DNA of 64,000 bases from positions 138,107 through 202,106 of the forward strand of contig JAHNZQ020000005.1 in NCBI GenBank assembly GCA_019155205.2. The letters are read 5' to 3'. The notes below the pieces were generated by a model, which ran no database searches, was not told the origin of the DNA, and saw only the letters and a program-made list of their open reading frames with translations. The position numbers and the translations under genes are program-made. Of this stretch, positions 10,706-25,151 are shown in pieces (within the stretch, counting starts at the first letter, position 1; every line of letters begins with the position of its first letter). Origin of the DNA: Gracilaria vermiculophylla. Lineage: Eukaryota > Rhodophyta > Florideophyceae > Gracilariales > Gracilariaceae.

Positions 10706-10785
10706 AAAATTTTAAATTACTTAATTAAATATATAGATTTCTAGCTTAAATTTTAGCAGAGATTAGAAAACTTGTCTAGCTTTTA

Positions 10786-13700
10786 TTAAATAGTACCAAT
10801 GCTACTTATTTGTGATTTCAATCTAGAATCGAGTTTTATTCTTCGTTTAAAAGCATTTTGATAATTCTGTGACCCTGTCCCAGCGGGAATTAAATGACCT
10901 ATAATAATATTTTCTTTTAATCCACGCAGCCAATCAATTCTACCTTCAATTGCTGCTTTTGTAAGAACACGAGTGGTTTCTTGAAAACTTGCTGCTGAAA
11001 TAAAGCTTGGATTATTTAAGGCAGCTTTAGTAATTCCAAGCAATAATGGTACATAGCAAGCGGATTGTTTTCCTTGTTCTTCGACAATTTGATTAATATA
11101 CTGGATATGGTACAAATCAATAACTTCGCGCCTTAAAAGAGGAGTATTTCCTTCATAGGTTATCAATACTTTTGTTGTCATTTGCTTAATAATGACTTCT
11201 AAATGTTTATCATTAATTGTAACACCTTGAGATTGGTATACTGATTGAACTGAATTTAAAATAAATGATTGGACTTTCTTAAAACTTTTATAACTCCCTT
11301 CATAATTTTGAATTAATCGATTATATTGAATGGTTTCTTTTCGATCACATATAAAATATTTTATTAAACCATAATAATTAAAATATACTTTTAATAATTT
11401 ATGAGGGTTAATTTTATCATTTTCTTTGATAGTCATTCCTAATTTTCGAAATTCAAAATTGGGATCTAAACTAGATTTTTGAACTAATAAACCTTTTTTT
11501 TGACTCGTTGGTATTCTTTTACCAATTAAGTTCTTTTTGCGGGCTTCTAAAATTTCTTCAATTCTTGGTAAACCTTGAACGATATCACCAGTAATTTCCT
11601 TTTCAAGCTTTAATAACCCAAGTGTTTCTCCATTTTCAATAAACTCACTATTTTTACAAAAGACACTATTTACATCTTGTTCAAAATAATCTTCAGTTAT
11701 TGAATATACACCTACTGATTTAGTTGATTTAATAAATCCGTGTTTAATAAATTTAACTCCCGTTAATTGATATTCTGAATCTACCCGATGGGTATATTGA
11801 TTTTTAATAAGTTCTGAACTTTTCAGAAATAAAGTTCGCTCGCTTTTCCCAAAGTCAGTGCTAAGAAAGGCTTTAAGGTCATCAGCACGAGCTTTCTTAC
11901 CTTTAATTTGAGTGGAAAGACGCTTAAATGATTCTGAAGGTTGAGGTCTTGGTAGAAAAATTTGTCTTCCTTTTAAATCTTTTTTTGAGCTCTTGATTGA
12001 AAAATATTTTTTAAATTGTGGTATCAGAGAACTATATAATTTTCCGTTTCGTTTTAAAAATAATTTTGAAAATTCTGATTTTATTCTAATATGATTGTTT
12101 GGGACTTTCTTCCTATCAATTGATTTTTTGAGAGAAATTTTCATCATATCGTAATAATTTAATGCAATCTTCCGGTTTGTTTGAACTCTTGCAGAAATAC
12201 GGTTCGGAGGTATTAGTTTATATTGAAGATTGGACTTATTAATTAAGTTTTGATTTTTACAATTTGGAAACAAGTATGGTCTTCCTTTTTGTAAAGTAAG
12301 TAAATTCTTATTTTCGATAATAATTTTTCCAGTTTCATTGACGTTTGTACTATTAATAATGAAATCATTTAATTTTTTGTTTAAAAATTGTTCTTTTTTA
12401 ACCGTAAAACAATCTTGATTGGAAATTAAAAGAATTTGTTTTGTATTCTTATTTTTTACTTTAAATTTAACAATTTCTAAAGAATTTATTGTTGTTGCCT
12501 CTAAATAGCCTAAGATACTATAGCAATCAATAAATTGGTTTGGTTGAATTAAAAAGCATGATTCAATATTTTTATATCGTAAATTTGGAAAAATGTAATT
12601 ATTTAAATTTATTTTTTCACTAATCCTTAGAGTAATTACTTTCAATTTCTTATTTTTAAATAATTCAATAGTTCCATCTTGACTTAAAAATTTAGTGGCT
12701 TTAAAATTTATCATATTTGAAACTAAATTTAAATTTTTAGTTCCTTTAATACTTTGATTTGATTTATAAGCATAATTAATTTTTGATTTTAATTGAATGT
12801 TTGAATCTTTATTAATTCTATTATCTAGAGACGATTGTGCAGAATTCGAATGTGGAAGTTCATAAATTTCTACTGGACGTACTAATAATTGCTCTGTCTT
12901 TTTTCCAAGAATATCTTCGCAAAAAGATAACTTCTGAATTGGAATATTAGAAAGAATCATTTCACCTGGATAGTATAATTTTTTTGAAGTACTTTTAAAA
13001 TTTTTTCCTTCATATACTAAACCTGATTTAATTGAAATAGTTTGAACAAGATTATTTTTTTGGCGAATATTAATAATTCCAGAAGTTTTAGAAAAAAGGT
13101 CTGGGACTAATTCAAACCCTTCTGAAATAAAATCACCATCTTCGACAAGTAAAGCATTTGGGTTAGAATTTACTTTATGAGTTTCTTCACCGAGCCAAAT
13201 TATTGTTCTATGAGAAATTAAAGCCTTATCGAGGATAGGCGAATTCCATTCATTATCTCGAGTGAAGTACGAAATATTTTTATTTATTTGGTTACACTTT
13301 CTTATAGTTCGATGATCATAATATAAAATTCCTGGTGTTAAAGTCCGGAATTTATTCGAAATCAGGGTACCAATTTGATGAGTTCGTGTCAACTGAAGGA
13401 AAAATTTTCCATTTTTTGTATGGATTTTTAAAAGATACTTAAAATTTTGAATATTCAATAAATAATTTTTTTGCTTAATACTCTTTGTTAATTTTTGGAG
13501 AGAAGCCTCAACAAATGAATATTTATCAGTTCTAATTCGAATTAATCTTTGATATAAATTTTGTTTCTGATTAATAAAATCAATGGAGCCTGGATAGTGA
13601 TTTACTAATTTGGTTCTAAAAATATAACTTTTACGATTTAGCTTATAGTCCGCATAAAAATTTACAAATGAATTGATTGGACTATTATACAGTTGCCCCG

Positions 13701-15111
13701 ATAAAATCCATATTAATTTATTATTATTTATTAAATTAACTTTTTTCTTCAATTTCGGTATAAAAATTTCACCACAATTATCACTTAAAATTGGTTTTAT
13801 TTCAGTTTTAATCTGTTTATTTGTGTTAATTAATTCTCCAATCACCGTATCTTTTGAAACGTATTGATTATTTTTTGGAAATAAAATTGTATTTCTTAAG
13901 ATTTCAATTTGGACTAAATCTTGAGTCTTGGTTTCTGGGATAAGAATAACAGAACCTGAGTTTTTTGTAATTAAAACATCTTCACCTCGATTCGTTCTTA
14001 AGATAACAGTTTTTAAAATTTTATAAAATCTTAGGATTCCGTTAACTGGACTAATAATTTGTTGTCGAGCTTCAGAAGTAAAAATACCACCAGTATGAAA
14101 AGTTCTCATAGTTAATTGGGTACCTGGTTCCCCAATTGATTGACCTGCTAAAATACCAATCGCTTCACCAATGTCAACTAAATTTTCGTTTGCTAAATCC
14201 CACCCATAACATTTCTGACAAATTGATCGGTATAAAGTACAAGTTAAAGGGGAGCGAATATAAAATTCCTTAATCGATTGTTCTTTAAATTTTTGAATCA
14301 AATTTGGAGTTACTTGAAGATTCGCTTGAGCTATTAATTTATTTGTGACTGAATCATAAACAGGCTTACTTAAAATCCGACCTAATAGTTTCTGATAAGT
14401 TAAACTATTTGAATTTGATTCAGATTGTTCTAATGGAAGTACAAATGAATGAGTTGTTAAACAATCTTTTTCTCGAATTAATATATCTTGTCCAACATCA
14501 ATAAGTCGTCTTGTTAAATACCCGGAGTTAGCAGTTTTTAAAGCTGTATCAACAATCCCTTTTCGAGCCCCGTAGCCAGACATTAAATAATCCGTAATGG
14601 TTAGCCCCTCACGGAAATTTTTTTTAATTGGTAAATTCATGATTTCACCACTTGGATCCGACATTAAACCACGCATACCGACTAATTGACGAACCTGCGA
14701 TAAGTTTCCTCGGGCGCCAGAGAAAGCCATAATATAAACAGAGTTTAAGGGGTCATAATTTTTAAAATAATAAATAACCTGCTCTTTTAAAGATTCACTT
14801 GTTAAACTCCAAGTATCAATAATTTTTTGAAATCTTTCAACTTCAGTAATTTTTCCTTTTAAATAAATTTTTTCGGCATTTAGAATTTCTTGATTTGCTT
14901 TTTCAAGCATTAAATTTTTAACAAATGGAATTTTTAAATCTTCAATACTGATTGAAATTCCAGCTTGACTAGCATATTTAAATCCTAAATATTTTAATTC
15001 ATCTGCAAGTGCGCACGCTTGCATAGAGTCATAATTTGTAAAGCTCCATGCAAGTAATTGACGTAATTGTTTTTTCCCAATTAAAGTATTTTGATAAGTA
15101 TAATTTTTCAT
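10786..15111 (-). CDS. rpoC2: Plastid RNA polymerase beta'' subunit
   Basis: 1441 residues. The C-terminal part of bacterial beta' split off as in cyanobacteria and plastids. The N-terminal core has SGYGARKGIVDTALKTANSG and QSIGEPGTQLTMRTFHTGGI (the trigger-loop region), plus a Cys cluster (CTLYRSICQKC). The middle is a long, fast-evolving AT-rich insertion. The C-terminus regains conservation (GDIVQGLPRIEEILEARK, then ISAASFQETTRVLTKAAIEG). It is 25 bp after rpoC1. Confidence 0.97.
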   Translation of the reverse strand: MKNYTYQNTLIGKKQLRQLLAWSFTNYDSMQACALADELKYLGFKYASQAGISISIEDLKIPFVKNLMLEKANQEILNAEKIYLKGKITEVERFQKIIDTWSLTSESLKEQVIYYFKNYDPLNSVYIMAFSGARGNLSQVRQLVGMRGLMSDPSGEIMNLPIKKNFREGLTITDYLMSGYGARKGIVDTALKTANSGYLTRRLIDVGQDILIREKDCLTTHSFVLPLEQSESNSNSLTYQKLLGRILSKPVYDSVTNKLIAQANLQVTPNLIQKFKEQSIKEFYIRSPLTCTLYRSICQKCYGWDLANENLVDIGEAIGILAGQSIGEPGTQLTMRTFHTGGIFTSEARQQIISPVNGILRFYKILKTVILRTNRGEDVLITKNSGSVILIPETKTQDLVQIEILRNTILFPKNNQYVSKDTVIGELINTNKQIKTEIKPILSDNCGEIFIPKLKKKVNLINNNKLIWILSGQLYNSPINSFVNFYADYKLNRKSYIFRTKLVNHYPGSIDFINQKQNLYQRLIRIRTDKYSFVEASLQKLTKSIKQKNYLLNIQNFKYLLKIHTKNGKFFLQLTRTHQIGTLISNKFRTLTPGILYYDHRTIRKCNQINKNISYFTRDNEWNSPILDKALISHRTIIWLGEETHKVNSNPNALLVEDGDFISEGFELVPDLFSKTSGIINIRQKNNLVQTISIKSGLVYEGKNFKSTSKKLYYPGEMILSNIPIQKLSFCEDILGKKTEQLLVRPVEIYELPHSNSAQSSLDNRINKDSNIQLKSKINYAYKSNQSIKGTKNLNLVSNMINFKATKFLSQDGTIELFKNKKLKVITLRISEKINLNNYIFPNLRYKNIESCFLIQPNQFIDCYSILGYLEATTINSLEIVKFKVKNKNTKQILLISNQDCFTVKKEQFLNKKLNDFIINSTNVNETGKIIIENKNLLTLQKGRPYLFPNCKNQNLINKSNLQYKLIPPNRISARVQTNRKIALNYYDMMKISLKKSIDRKKVPNNHIRIKSEFSKLFLKRNGKLYSSLIPQFKKYFSIKSSKKDLKGRQIFLPRPQPSESFKRLSTQIKGKKARADDLKAFLSTDFGKSERTLFLKSSELIKNQYTHRVDSEYQLTGVKFIKHGFIKSTKSVGVYSITEDYFEQDVNSVFCKNSEFIENGETLGLLKLEKEITGDIVQGLPRIEEILEARKKNLIGKRIPTSQKKGLLVQKSSLDPNFEFRKLGMTIKENDKINPHKLLKVYFNYYGLIKYFICDRKETIQYNRLIQNYEGSYKSFKKVQSFILNSVQSVYQSQGVTINDKHLEVIIKQMTTKVLITYEGNTPLLRREVIDLYHIQYINQIVEEQGKQSACYVPLLLGITKAALNNPSFISAASFQETTRVLTKAAIEGRIDWLRGLKENIIIGHLIPAGTGSQNYQNAFKRRIKLDSRLKSQISSIGTI

Positions 15112-15136
15112 AAAATCTATTTCCTATTTTTTAGGA

Positions 15137-17224
15137 TCAAAAATTTAGAGTTTTTTGAATTATATAATTTAAAATAGCTCGACCTGTTGTTGTTCTAAAA
15201 TATTGAACAATAACCTCTTCATCTTTAGTTTTTCGAATTTGACGATCCTTGTAATATTCAATTGATGTACTATCATCTAATTTTACTACTTTAATTAACT
15301 CCGATATTGATGATTTTTCTTCTGGCATTCGAACCCAAATTTCACTATGAATTTCAATTTTTTTTTGGTTGTAAGCTAAAATAACATCATCTAAATTTGC
15401 AAAATAATGATTTGATCCAAGTAAACCATTAATATTATTAACTGTTAAATAATAACACCCTAATACCATATCTTGACTTGGCATAATAATTGGTTCTCCA
15501 TTTGCTGGAGATAAAAAATTATAAGGTGCTAGCATTAACATGTAACATTCTGCCTGTGCTTCGAGTGATAAGGGAATATGAACTGCCATTTGATCTCCAT
15601 CAAAATCTGCATTAAATGCAGAACAAACTAAAGGATGTAATTTTATAGCTCTCCCTTGAACTAAAATCGGTTCAAAAGCTTGAACTCCTAAGCGATGTAA
15701 TGTTGGAGCTCGATTTAAAAAAATAGGATGGCTTTTTAAAACTTTTTCTAAAACTGGATCAATAATCGATTCATTTTGTTGAATTAAATTTTTAGCAATT
15801 TTCATATTACTTGCTAACCCTTGATTAATCAATTCTCGAATAATAAATGGTTGAAAAAGTTCAATTGCCATTTCGTATGGTAATCCACATTGATTTAGTT
15901 TTAAGCTTGGTCCAACAACAATTACTGATCGACCTGAATAATCGACACGTTTTCCTAGTAAATTTTGTCGAAACCGCCCATGCTTTCCTTTAATAATATC
16001 GGATAAGGATTTCAAAGGACGGTTATTCGCACTTAAAGCAATTTTACCTCGTTTTCCATTGTCAATTAAGGTATCTACAGCTTCTTGGAGTAAGCGTTTT
16101 TCATTTCGAATAATTAATTGTGGAGCATCAATCTCTAAAAGTCGGAGTAATCTGTTATTTCTTGTAATTATTCGTCTATATAATTCATTTAGATCAGAAG
16201 TGGCAAATCTTCCCCCTTCTAGTTGAATCATTGGTCTTAAAGCTGGTGGAATTACTGGTAAAATAGTTAAAATCATCCAGGCTGGACTAGACCCAGTTCC
16301 AACTAAATTTTCTAAAATACGTATCCTTTTAATAGATTGTTCACGAATTTTATAAATTCTTTGCTGTTCCCATTTTCGAAACCATCTAGATTCATTATAA
16401 AGTGGAATTTCTTTATTTAAAACTTTTGTGCAAACTAAAATAAAACACCGCATTCTAAAAATTTCAGAGTTTAAATTTAGTTTTTCTAACTCTCGTTTAA
16501 TTAATGGAGCACCAATCAAAAAATTAGGTGTTGCACGTAACAAATATTTTGGAGTATTATATCTACGATTTTGTGGTTTTGGATATGGTTTTAGAGGGTA
16601 CCCACTATGGCCTATCTCACGACTTCTTCGATATTGTTGTAAATCCCAATGCAACCCATAAAAGGAAATTTCATCTTCGGCAATAAAATATGCTAAGGAA
16701 GCTAATTTAATTCTTTTGATTCGTTCATCCCATAAATCAACAATTATTGAAGTTGTTAGTTTTTGCTTGTTACATTTTTTACATTTGTCAGAATATGCTG
16801 TGTATGTAGTATCTACTTTTTTTTCAGATTCCTCAACTTCCAATAATAAAGCCATAAAATTAGGACGACTATTAATATACCAAACATGGGTTACTGGGTA
16901 GATTAAATTAATATATCCCATACGATGTCGTCTTACACGAGATTCTGTAAGCTCAACTCCACATCTCTCACAAATTAGTCCTTCATACCTTACTCTTTTA
17001 TACTTCCCACACGCACATTCTAAACTTTTGCTAGGACCAAAAATACGTTCACAAAACAAACCGTCCATTTCGGGTTTAAAAGTCCGATAATTTATAGTTT
17101 CCGATTTTTGAACTTCACCTACAAATTGACCATTTGGTAATTTTCGATTTGCCCATTGGAGGATTCGAAAAGGCGATGCCAATTTAATTTTTATATAATC
17201 AAATTCTTTTGTAAATTTTACCAT
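15137..17224 (-). CDS. rpoC1: Plastid RNA polymerase beta' subunit
   Basis: 695 residues. The zinc-binding cysteines are at 70, 72, 85 and 88 (CACGKYKR ... CERCG). The Mg-binding catalytic loop [16 protein letters not shown] begins at residue 538. [20 protein letters not shown] is also present. The start lies 5 nt after the rpoB stop, so translation is probably coupled. Confidence 0.97.
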   Translation of the reverse strand: MVKFTKEFDYIKIKLASPFRILQWANRKLPNGQFVGEVQKSETINYRTFKPEMDGLFCERIFGPSKSLECACGKYKRVRYEGLICERCGVELTESRVRRHRMGYINLIYPVTHVWYINSRPNFMALLLEVEESEKKVDTTYTAYSDKCKKCNKQKLTTSIIVDLWDERIKRIKLASLAYFIAEDEISFYGLHWDLQQYRRSREIGHSGYPLKPYPKPQNRRYNTPKYLLRATPNFLIGAPLIKRELEKLNLNSEIFRMRCFILVCTKVLNKEIPLYNESRWFRKWEQQRIYKIREQSIKRIRILENLVGTGSSPAWMILTILPVIPPALRPMIQLEGGRFATSDLNELYRRIITRNNRLLRLLEIDAPQLIIRNEKRLLQEAVDTLIDNGKRGKIALSANNRPLKSLSDIIKGKHGRFRQNLLGKRVDYSGRSVIVVGPSLKLNQCGLPYEMAIELFQPFIIRELINQGLASNMKIAKNLIQQNESIIDPVLEKVLKSHPIFLNRAPTLHRLGVQAFEPILVQGRAIKLHPLVCSAFNADFDGDQMAVHIPLSLEAQAECYMLMLAPYNFLSPANGEPIIMPSQDMVLGCYYLTVNNINGLLGSNHYFANLDDVILAYNQKKIEIHSEIWVRMPEEKSSISELIKVVKLDDSTSIEYYKDRQIRKTKDEEVIVQYFRTTTGRAILNYIIQKTLNF

Positions 17225-17229
17225 TAGTA

Positions 17230-20200
17230 TTAAAATGAAATATCGTTTATATTTGAAGTAGGTGAAAAAGTTTTAGATAAAGGATTGTACTTTTCAATTA
17301 AATTAACCTCAACTTCATAGTTTTGATCTGAACTAAATTTTTCTATCTTATATGTACTCATATCTAATCCAATTGAACGTAATTCATGCAATAAAACTTT
17401 AAATGATTCGGGAATTCCAAATTTTGGTATTTGTTGTCCTTTTACAATTGCATTTAATGTTTCATTTCTACCTTGCATATCATCTGATTTTATAGTCAGT
17501 AATTCTTTGAGAGTAAAGGCTGCACCAAATCCTTCTAATGCCCACACTTCCATTTCTCCAAACCGTTGACCACCGTGTTGAGCTTTTCCTCGCAATGGTT
17601 GCTGAGTTATTAAAGAATAAGGTCCGGTTGCTCGCGCATGCATTTTATCATCAACTAAATGAATAAGTTTTAACATGTAAGCATTCCCAACAGTGATGGG
17701 ATTTTCAAATTCAATTCCTGTTCTTCCATCAATTAAAACTGTTTTACCAGGTGCATAAGGGTTAAACAACCAACTTTCATTTTTTATTTTTGAAGCTTGA
17801 CGCAATTTTTTATTAATTAAAATTCTTGAGATTTCTAATCCATACATTTCATCAAATGGTAGAATTTTAAAGCGTGCATTTAATTTATCTCCCGCAAATC
17901 CTAATAAACATTCGTACAATTGACCTACGTTCATTCGTGAAGGAACCCCTAAAGGATTTAAAATAATATCAATCGGTGTTCCGTCTGGTAAAAACGGCAT
18001 ATCTTGACGTGGTAAAATTCTTGAGATTATACCTTTATTTCCATGCCTTCCAGCAATTTTATCACCTACTTGGATTTTACGAATTTGAGCTATGAAAACA
18101 TAAATTTTTTCAAATTTATAAGTTAATTTAGTCCGACGATTAAATGTTACTGTTTCAATTACTCGACCATAGTCACCATCAGACATTCGATATGAGTTAT
18201 CCTTGACTCCTTTTGCTTTTGCACCAAAAATAGCACGTAAAAGTTTAGATTCAGGTAATTGTTCAGATGTATTATTGGAGATAACTTTACCAACTAAAAT
18301 GTCACCAGGTTTAACAAATGTTCCAACCCTAACAATTCCATCATCATTTAGATGACTAATTTCTGATGGGTTTAAATTTGGAATGTTTTTTGTTGTTTGT
18401 TCCGACATTTCTAAGTTTTGATCAATCTCAATCTTATATCTTTCAATATGAATTGAAGTAAAAATATCATCGTAGACTAATCTTTCACTAATTAAAATGG
18501 CATCTTCAAAATTATAACCTTGCCATGGCATATAACCAACTAATACATTTTGTCCTAAAGATAATTCACTACTTATTATTGCAGGCCCATCAGTTAAAAT
18601 TTGTCCAGATTTTACTCTTTCGCCTTTCCAAACAATAGGTCGATGATTAATACAAGTTTGCTGGTTTGATCTTAGATATTTTTGTAATTTATAAGTTAAT
18701 TTTCTTCCACCTTTCTCTTTGATAACAATTTTATTAGCTGTTACTGAATCAACAACACCATCGGATTGAGAATTTAATGTCATTCCTGAATCAATTGCAA
18801 TTTGATTTTCTAAACCAGTCCCAACAATTGGTTTTTGTGGAAGAAGTAATGGAACAGACTGACGTTGCATGTTTGAGCCCATAAGAGCCCTATTTGCATC
18901 ATCATGTTCAAAAAATGGAATTAGAGAAGCCGCAACAGAAACAACTTGAATGGGAGAAATTGCAATAAAATCAACTTCAGAAGGTGTGACATTAATAAAA
19001 TCTTGTTTGTAACGAACTGGGATTACATTTTTTATTAAATAATTTTCTTTATTGGTTGCAATATCTGCTGGTGCAATTTTATAAAAATCTTCAATATTTG
19101 CTGTTAAATAAATTGGATTTCCAGTTTTTATAACTTTACCATTTAGAACCCTCCAGAATGGAGTTTCTAAAAAACCTGATTTGTTAACTCTTGCGCATGT
19201 AGTTAAAGAAGCAATTAAACCTACATTTTGTCCTTCTGGAGTTTCAATCGGACAAATTCTTCCATAATGACTTGGATGAATATCACGTACAGCAAAACTT
19301 ATTCGATCACGGTCAAATCCACCAGGTCCCAATCCACTAACTCGACGTCGATGAGTTAATGAAGATAAAGGATTTGTTTGATCCAAATACTGTGAAAGTT
19401 GACTTGACCCAAAAAATTCTCTTACTGTTGCATTTACAATATTAAAACTTAATAATTGACCAGATTCAATTTTATTAGTTTGATTGCGTAATTTTCTAAC
19501 CAATCGTTGAAAGCCAATTCTGAATAAATTTTGTAACAATTCACCTACTGAACGAACTCGTCTATTTTTTAAATGGTCAATATCATCTTGTATGGTTTTC
19601 GAAATTGTTAAGCTAATTAATTTATCGACCACTGCAAAAATATCTTCATATGTTATAGTTTGAAGCCGGTCGCTAATTTTTAAACTTAACCGTGTATTCA
19701 GTTTTAATCTACCAACTCGTCCTAAACGATAATAAGTTGGATCAAAAATTTTAGAAAATTCTGAAATGGTTTTAAAATAACTTGAATTTAGATTAAATCT
19801 TGATAATGGTTGATTTAACTGCTTTGAATTTATTAATAAAGGTTTATTAAAATAAAAAAAATCTGAATGTTGTAAATTTTGAAAAATTTCTAAATCTGTT
19901 AAACCCATTTCTTTCAACAAATAAAGAATAGGTTTTTGATTAATTTTATCTAATTGAATAATAATTTCATCTTCTTGGTTTTTTAATGGATACTTATAAG
20001 CATTAATTTTTGTATTTTTTTGAAAGCCAAACCGAATCCATGACCCATACTCTGGTATTAAAGTTGCAGTATATAGGTCTTTTTGATCATATTTTTTATT
20101 ATAATTAGTTTGAATTTCATGATCTTTTCGATAAAGAAGGTATTGGGTTTTAGTTTTTAAATATTTATGACGCGTAGGTAGAACTGGGAATATATCATCT

Positions 20201-21444
20201 TTTTTACCATAAATATATTTTAACTGATCTTTTAAACTGGTTGAAAAATAAATAGTAGGACGGATAGTTTGAAGTTTTAGGAATTGTCTTATCTTATTAA
20301 GTTTAGGAATTGTAGTTCTAATTTGTTTTTTTAAAAATAAAAAATCACTCATTTCAATCAGCCAATCCTGAGATTGTCGAGTAATTAAAAAAAGTTGAGA
20401 ATTTAATTCAAGATGAACCATTTTTTGAAAATTAGAGAGTAATTTTTCATAATTTTGATAGATTTTGAAAGTCTGTTTTTCTGATAAAGTATTTCTATCA
20501 AATGAAAATGGAATTTCAATAAATTTACTAGAATTTTTGATTTGGTTAGGATGAAGTCGTAAGTTACTTTGATAATTTGATTGAAAAATTTCGTATTTAA
20601 TTACCATTTTTAACCAAAAATTAAAATAGTGGATCAAAGAAGTCAGTTTTTCTTTTTTCAAATGGGTTTGAAAATAAACGGAATTAGTTTTTAATTTTAA
20701 CCATTTTAAAAAAAATTGAATTAATTGAGGTTTTGATTTTGTTTGGAGCTGACTAGAGATGATACGATATAATTTAAAGCATTGTAAAAAATAAAAAGAA
20801 GAATGGTTTTCTGTCGTTTTTAGGTATTCAATTGAATAATAATAAATTGTATTGTTTTTCCAATGTGGTAGAACTAGTCTTTCCTCTAGACTTGGATAAG
20901 AAATTATTATTGGTCGAGCCAAAAACAAATCAAATTCAGAAATAAAAGCTGTCCCAGATGGAATAAACGATCTTAATTTATCAATATCTGTGGATAACTT
21001 TCGTTTAAATTGAGTTGGTTTTTTTTGATTTTTATTTTTTTCAAAATAAACACCAGGACTTCGGATAATTTGACTCACGATAACACGCTCACACCCATTT
21101 ATTATAAATGTGGCATCTGTAGTCATAAGGGGTAACGTGATGATTGGAAACTGATTCTTATAGCTAACATTATTTTCTATTTTATTTCGAACTTCGATTG
21201 GAATAACAAGTTGAGCTCTATAATTTCCACTATATTTTTTAGCAACTAATAAACTATAAGAAGGTTTTATTAAGCTATATTCTTCTCCAAAGATAATATA
21301 TTCAGTGCTTTGACTAAAATCTTGGATTCTAGAAAAGAGAGCTAATTCTTCAGTTAAACCTTGAGTAATAAACCAACAAAAGCTTATTCGTTGCATTGCT
21401 AAGAAGTCAGGGAGAGAATTGATATAATTCATATTATTTTTCAT
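17230..21444 (-). CDS. rpoB: Plastid RNA polymerase beta subunit
   Basis: 1404 residues, longer than bacterial-minimal beta because of AT-rich insertions in the first 600 residues. The conserved core includes [70 protein letters not shown] and [20 protein letters not shown]. First gene of the rpo cluster. A second in-frame ATG lies at codon 5, so the start could be 12 nt shorter. Confidence 0.97.
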   Translation of the reverse strand: MKNNMNYINSLPDFLAMQRISFCWFITQGLTEELALFSRIQDFSQSTEYIIFGEEYSLIKPSYSLLVAKKYSGNYRAQLVIPIEVRNKIENNVSYKNQFPIITLPLMTTDATFIINGCERVIVSQIIRSPGVYFEKNKNQKKPTQFKRKLSTDIDKLRSFIPSGTAFISEFDLFLARPIIISYPSLEERLVLPHWKNNTIYYYSIEYLKTTENHSSFYFLQCFKLYRIISSQLQTKSKPQLIQFFLKWLKLKTNSVYFQTHLKKEKLTSLIHYFNFWLKMVIKYEIFQSNYQSNLRLHPNQIKNSSKFIEIPFSFDRNTLSEKQTFKIYQNYEKLLSNFQKMVHLELNSQLFLITRQSQDWLIEMSDFLFLKKQIRTTIPKLNKIRQFLKLQTIRPTIYFSTSLKDQLKYIYGKKDDIFPVLPTRHKYLKTKTQYLLYRKDHEIQTNYNKKYDQKDLYTATLIPEYGSWIRFGFQKNTKINAYKYPLKNQEDEIIIQLDKINQKPILYLLKEMGLTDLEIFQNLQHSDFFYFNKPLLINSKQLNQPLSRFNLNSSYFKTISEFSKIFDPTYYRLGRVGRLKLNTRLSLKISDRLQTITYEDIFAVVDKLISLTISKTIQDDIDHLKNRRVRSVGELLQNLFRIGFQRLVRKLRNQTNKIESGQLLSFNIVNATVREFFGSSQLSQYLDQTNPLSSLTHRRRVSGLGPGGFDRDRISFAVRDIHPSHYGRICPIETPEGQNVGLIASLTTCARVNKSGFLETPFWRVLNGKVIKTGNPIYLTANIEDFYKIAPADIATNKENYLIKNVIPVRYKQDFINVTPSEVDFIAISPIQVVSVAASLIPFFEHDDANRALMGSNMQRQSVPLLLPQKPIVGTGLENQIAIDSGMTLNSQSDGVVDSVTANKIVIKEKGGRKLTYKLQKYLRSNQQTCINHRPIVWKGERVKSGQILTDGPAIISSELSLGQNVLVGYMPWQGYNFEDAILISERLVYDDIFTSIHIERYKIEIDQNLEMSEQTTKNIPNLNPSEISHLNDDGIVRVGTFVKPGDILVGKVISNNTSEQLPESKLLRAIFGAKAKGVKDNSYRMSDGDYGRVIETVTFNRRTKLTYKFEKIYVFIAQIRKIQVGDKIAGRHGNKGIISRILPRQDMPFLPDGTPIDIILNPLGVPSRMNVGQLYECLLGFAGDKLNARFKILPFDEMYGLEISRILINKKLRQASKIKNESWLFNPYAPGKTVLIDGRTGIEFENPITVGNAYMLKLIHLVDDKMHARATGPYSLITQQPLRGKAQHGGQRFGEMEVWALEGFGAAFTLKELLTIKSDDMQGRNETLNAIVKGQQIPKFGIPESFKVLLHELRSIGLDMSTYKIEKFSSDQNYEVEVNLIEKYNPLSKTFSPTSNINDISF

Positions 21445-21576
21445 AATTTTTGCTCGTAGAGGTACGAATTAATTATGCTTAGATTTAGTTATGACTGATT
21501 TAAAACTTTGCTTAAATGATGTTAAGAAAATCTTAAATTTTCTTAACATTTGAATAGTTTTAGCGAGTTAATTTGG

Positions 21577-21622
21577 AAAAAAATGGTTGAATCCTTTCTT
21601 ATCATTATTGAACCATTTTTTT
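21577..21622 (-). terminator. Hairpin between rps20 and rpoB
   Basis: 12-bp inverted repeat (AAAAAAATGGTT / AACCATTTTTTT) with a 22-nt loop. It starts at the rps20 stop codon and reads into a T-run in the minus direction. It may separate rps20 from the rpo cluster. Confidence 0.6.
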
Positions 21623-21903
21623 TAAACTGTTTTTAAATATGAAGCTAATTTTGCTTTTTTTCTTGCAGCAGCATTTTTATGAAAAATATTTTTTTTTGTA
21701 CCTTTGTCAATTAAGCTGTATACTGAACTTAAAATCTTCTGTAACTCTTCTTTATCTTTTGGATCTTTAGAAGTTTTATAAGTTTCTAAATTTTTAAAAA
21801 AAACTTTGATTAAAGTTCTAACTGAACTTTTATAAAAACGATTTCTTAACCGATTTCGTTGATTAATTTCGATACGTTTTTCTGCAGATTTACTATTTGC
21901 CAT
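21622..21903 (-). CDS. rps20: 30S ribosomal protein S20
   Basis: 93 residues beginning MANSKSAEKRIEINQRNRLR. S/T-K-SAxKR-x-x-x-xxRN-x-x-x-K is the bS20 pattern, with a Lys-rich C-terminus (HKNAAARKKAKLASYLK). It binds 16S rRNA in the small subunit. It is absent from green plastids but kept in red-lineage ones. Confidence 0.93.
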   Translation of the reverse strand: MANSKSAEKRIEINQRNRLRNRFYKSSVRTLIKVFFKNLETYKTSKDPKDKEELQKILSSVYSLIDKGTKKNIFHKNAAARKKAKLASYLKTV

Positions 21904-22092
21904 AGAATTATTCTTAGTTAAATATTTAAATAAGTATTTTACGAATGTAAAGTTTAAATTACTATAGTCTATTTGATAAAAAATTAAAAGTTTTTAAAGT
22001 AAAAAATTTTCTTAGAATAATGATAGTTAACCCTTGATAAGATAAAAATTTTTAGGCAATATAATAGTTAAAATTATTCCTATAAAATTTTT

Positions 22093-22287
22093 ATGGCAAA
22101 AAATAAAGGTACGCGCATCTTAATAACATTGGAATGTACAGAGTGTCGCTCAAATTTAAATAAACGTTCACCAGGTGTTTCTCGATATTTAACACAAAAA
22201 AACCGTCGTAATAATCCAGAACGTTTAGAATTAAAGAAATATTGCCCTCATTGTAATAAATCAACTATACATAAAGAAATTAAATAA
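22093..22287 (+). CDS. rpl33: 50S ribosomal protein L33
   Basis: 64 residues with two zinc-ribbon CxxC pairs (Cys15/Cys18 and Cys51/Cys54) and [19 protein letters not shown], the bL33 core. rps18 follows after 3 bp. Confidence 0.96.
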   Translation: MAKNKGTRILITLECTECRSNLNKRSPGVSRYLTQKNRRNNPERLELKKYCPHCNKSTIHKEIK

Positions 22288-22290
22288 ATT

Positions 22291-22509
22291 ATGATCTCAA
22301 AAAAACAAACTACATCGCCGATTAGTTTCAACCAAAAAATTGACTATAAAGATATTGATTTATTGACATTATTTGTTACAGATCAAGGAAAAATTCTTCC
22401 TCGACGTGCAACAGGTGTGACTATTCAACAGCAAAGAAAATTAGCTAAAGCTATCAAACGAGCAAGAGTGTTATCATTATTTCCTTTTGTTGCATCGAAC
22501 TCTAATTAA
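22291..22509 (+). CDS. rps18: 30S ribosomal protein S18
   Basis: 72 residues. [20 protein letters not shown], then [20 protein letters not shown] and [10 protein letters not shown], is the bS18 core. It is in a tight rpl33-rps18 pair as in many plastids. Confidence 0.96.
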   Translation: MISKKQTTSPISFNQKIDYKDIDLLTLFVTDQGKILPRRATGVTIQQQRKLAKAIKRARVLSLFPFVASNSN

Positions 22510-22879
22510 TAAATTTCTGCTGGAATTTTTAAAAGAAATATTGAAAATACTCTTTTGTTCTACACTCCTTGGTCTTAGATTAAACCTAACTGATATTATC
22601 TGGAAATTATAAGAATTTTAGAGTAGAATACTAATAATTTTTTAGAGCGAAAACCAATTAAAGTGAATCCTCAAATCAATTTCCTTATTACTTTTGTTTT
22701 TTTAAGTGGTAAAATTAGAGGAATTCCAATTGACTAAAAGAAATACGATTCAAACTATTCGATTTGAATCGTATTCCTATCCAAACGCTTTATGAATCTA
22801 TAAAAAACGAATTAAACTAAAAGATTGAATTGCATTTAAGATGATTTACTAATTTCTAAAAACTTAGAAGGGAAATTTT
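22510..22879. other. Spacer with a hairpin and a possible coding scrap
   Basis: Between rps18 and ycf3. A perfect 13-bp inverted repeat (AATACGATTCAAA, 22742-22754 with 22763-22775, 8-nt loop) may be the rps18 terminator. Just after it, NALYESIKNELN faintly resembles the end of the recombinase HTH remnant at 2060. No real gene is supported. Confidence 0.45.
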
Positions 22880-23386
22880 ATGGGAAATTTTATCGATAAA
22901 ACGTTTACAGTAATTGCGGATATCCTTTTAAAAGTATTACCAGCCAGTAAACAAGAAAAAGAAGCATTTTCATATTATCGAGCGGGGATGAGTGCTCAGT
23001 CAAAAGGTCGTTATGCTGAAGCCTTACAAAACTATTATGAAGCTCTTCAAGTTGAAGAAGATCCATACGATCGAAGTTATACTTTATACAATATTGGTTT
23101 AATTTATGGAAACACAGGGAAATATACTCAAGCTTTAGAATTCTATCATCAAGCACTTTCACTAAATTCAAACCTACCACAAGCTTTGAATAATATAGCA
23201 GTAATTTATCATTCTCAAGCACTCCGTGCTCAAAATTTGGAGGAAGACGAATATATTGAATTGTCAAAAGAGTTATTTGATAAAGCAGCAGAGTATTGGA
23301 TTCAAGCTTTAAAGTTAGCTCCAGACAATTATCCTGGGGCACGGAATTGGTTAAAAGTAACTGGTCGATTAAATGATAATAGTTAA
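22880..23386 (+). CDS. ycf3: Photosystem I assembly protein Ycf3
   Basis: 168 residues, family length. It has three tetratricopeptide repeats (for example [20 protein letters not shown] and [20 protein letters not shown]). Ycf3 is a thylakoid-associated chaperone that helps assemble PsaA/PsaB with other PSI subunits. There is no intron. The start is preceded by GAAGGGAAATTTT. Confidence 0.96.
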   Translation: MGNFIDKTFTVIADILLKVLPASKQEKEAFSYYRAGMSAQSKGRYAEALQNYYEALQVEEDPYDRSYTLYNIGLIYGNTGKYTQALEFYHQALSLNSNLPQALNNIAVIYHSQALRAQNLEEDEYIELSKELFDKAAEYWIQALKLAPDNYPGARNWLKVTGRLNDNS

Positions 23387-25139
<1,753 letters not shown>

Positions 25140-25151
25140 GGAGTCTAACAT

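Noticed and set aside
13673..13867. Plus-strand frame inside rpoC2
   Set aside because: Antisense shadow of the AT-rich rpoC2 insertion.
22905..23342. 145-codon minus-strand frame opposite ycf3
   Set aside because: Leu/Gln-rich antisense mirror of the TPR repeats; ycf3 is clearly the real gene.
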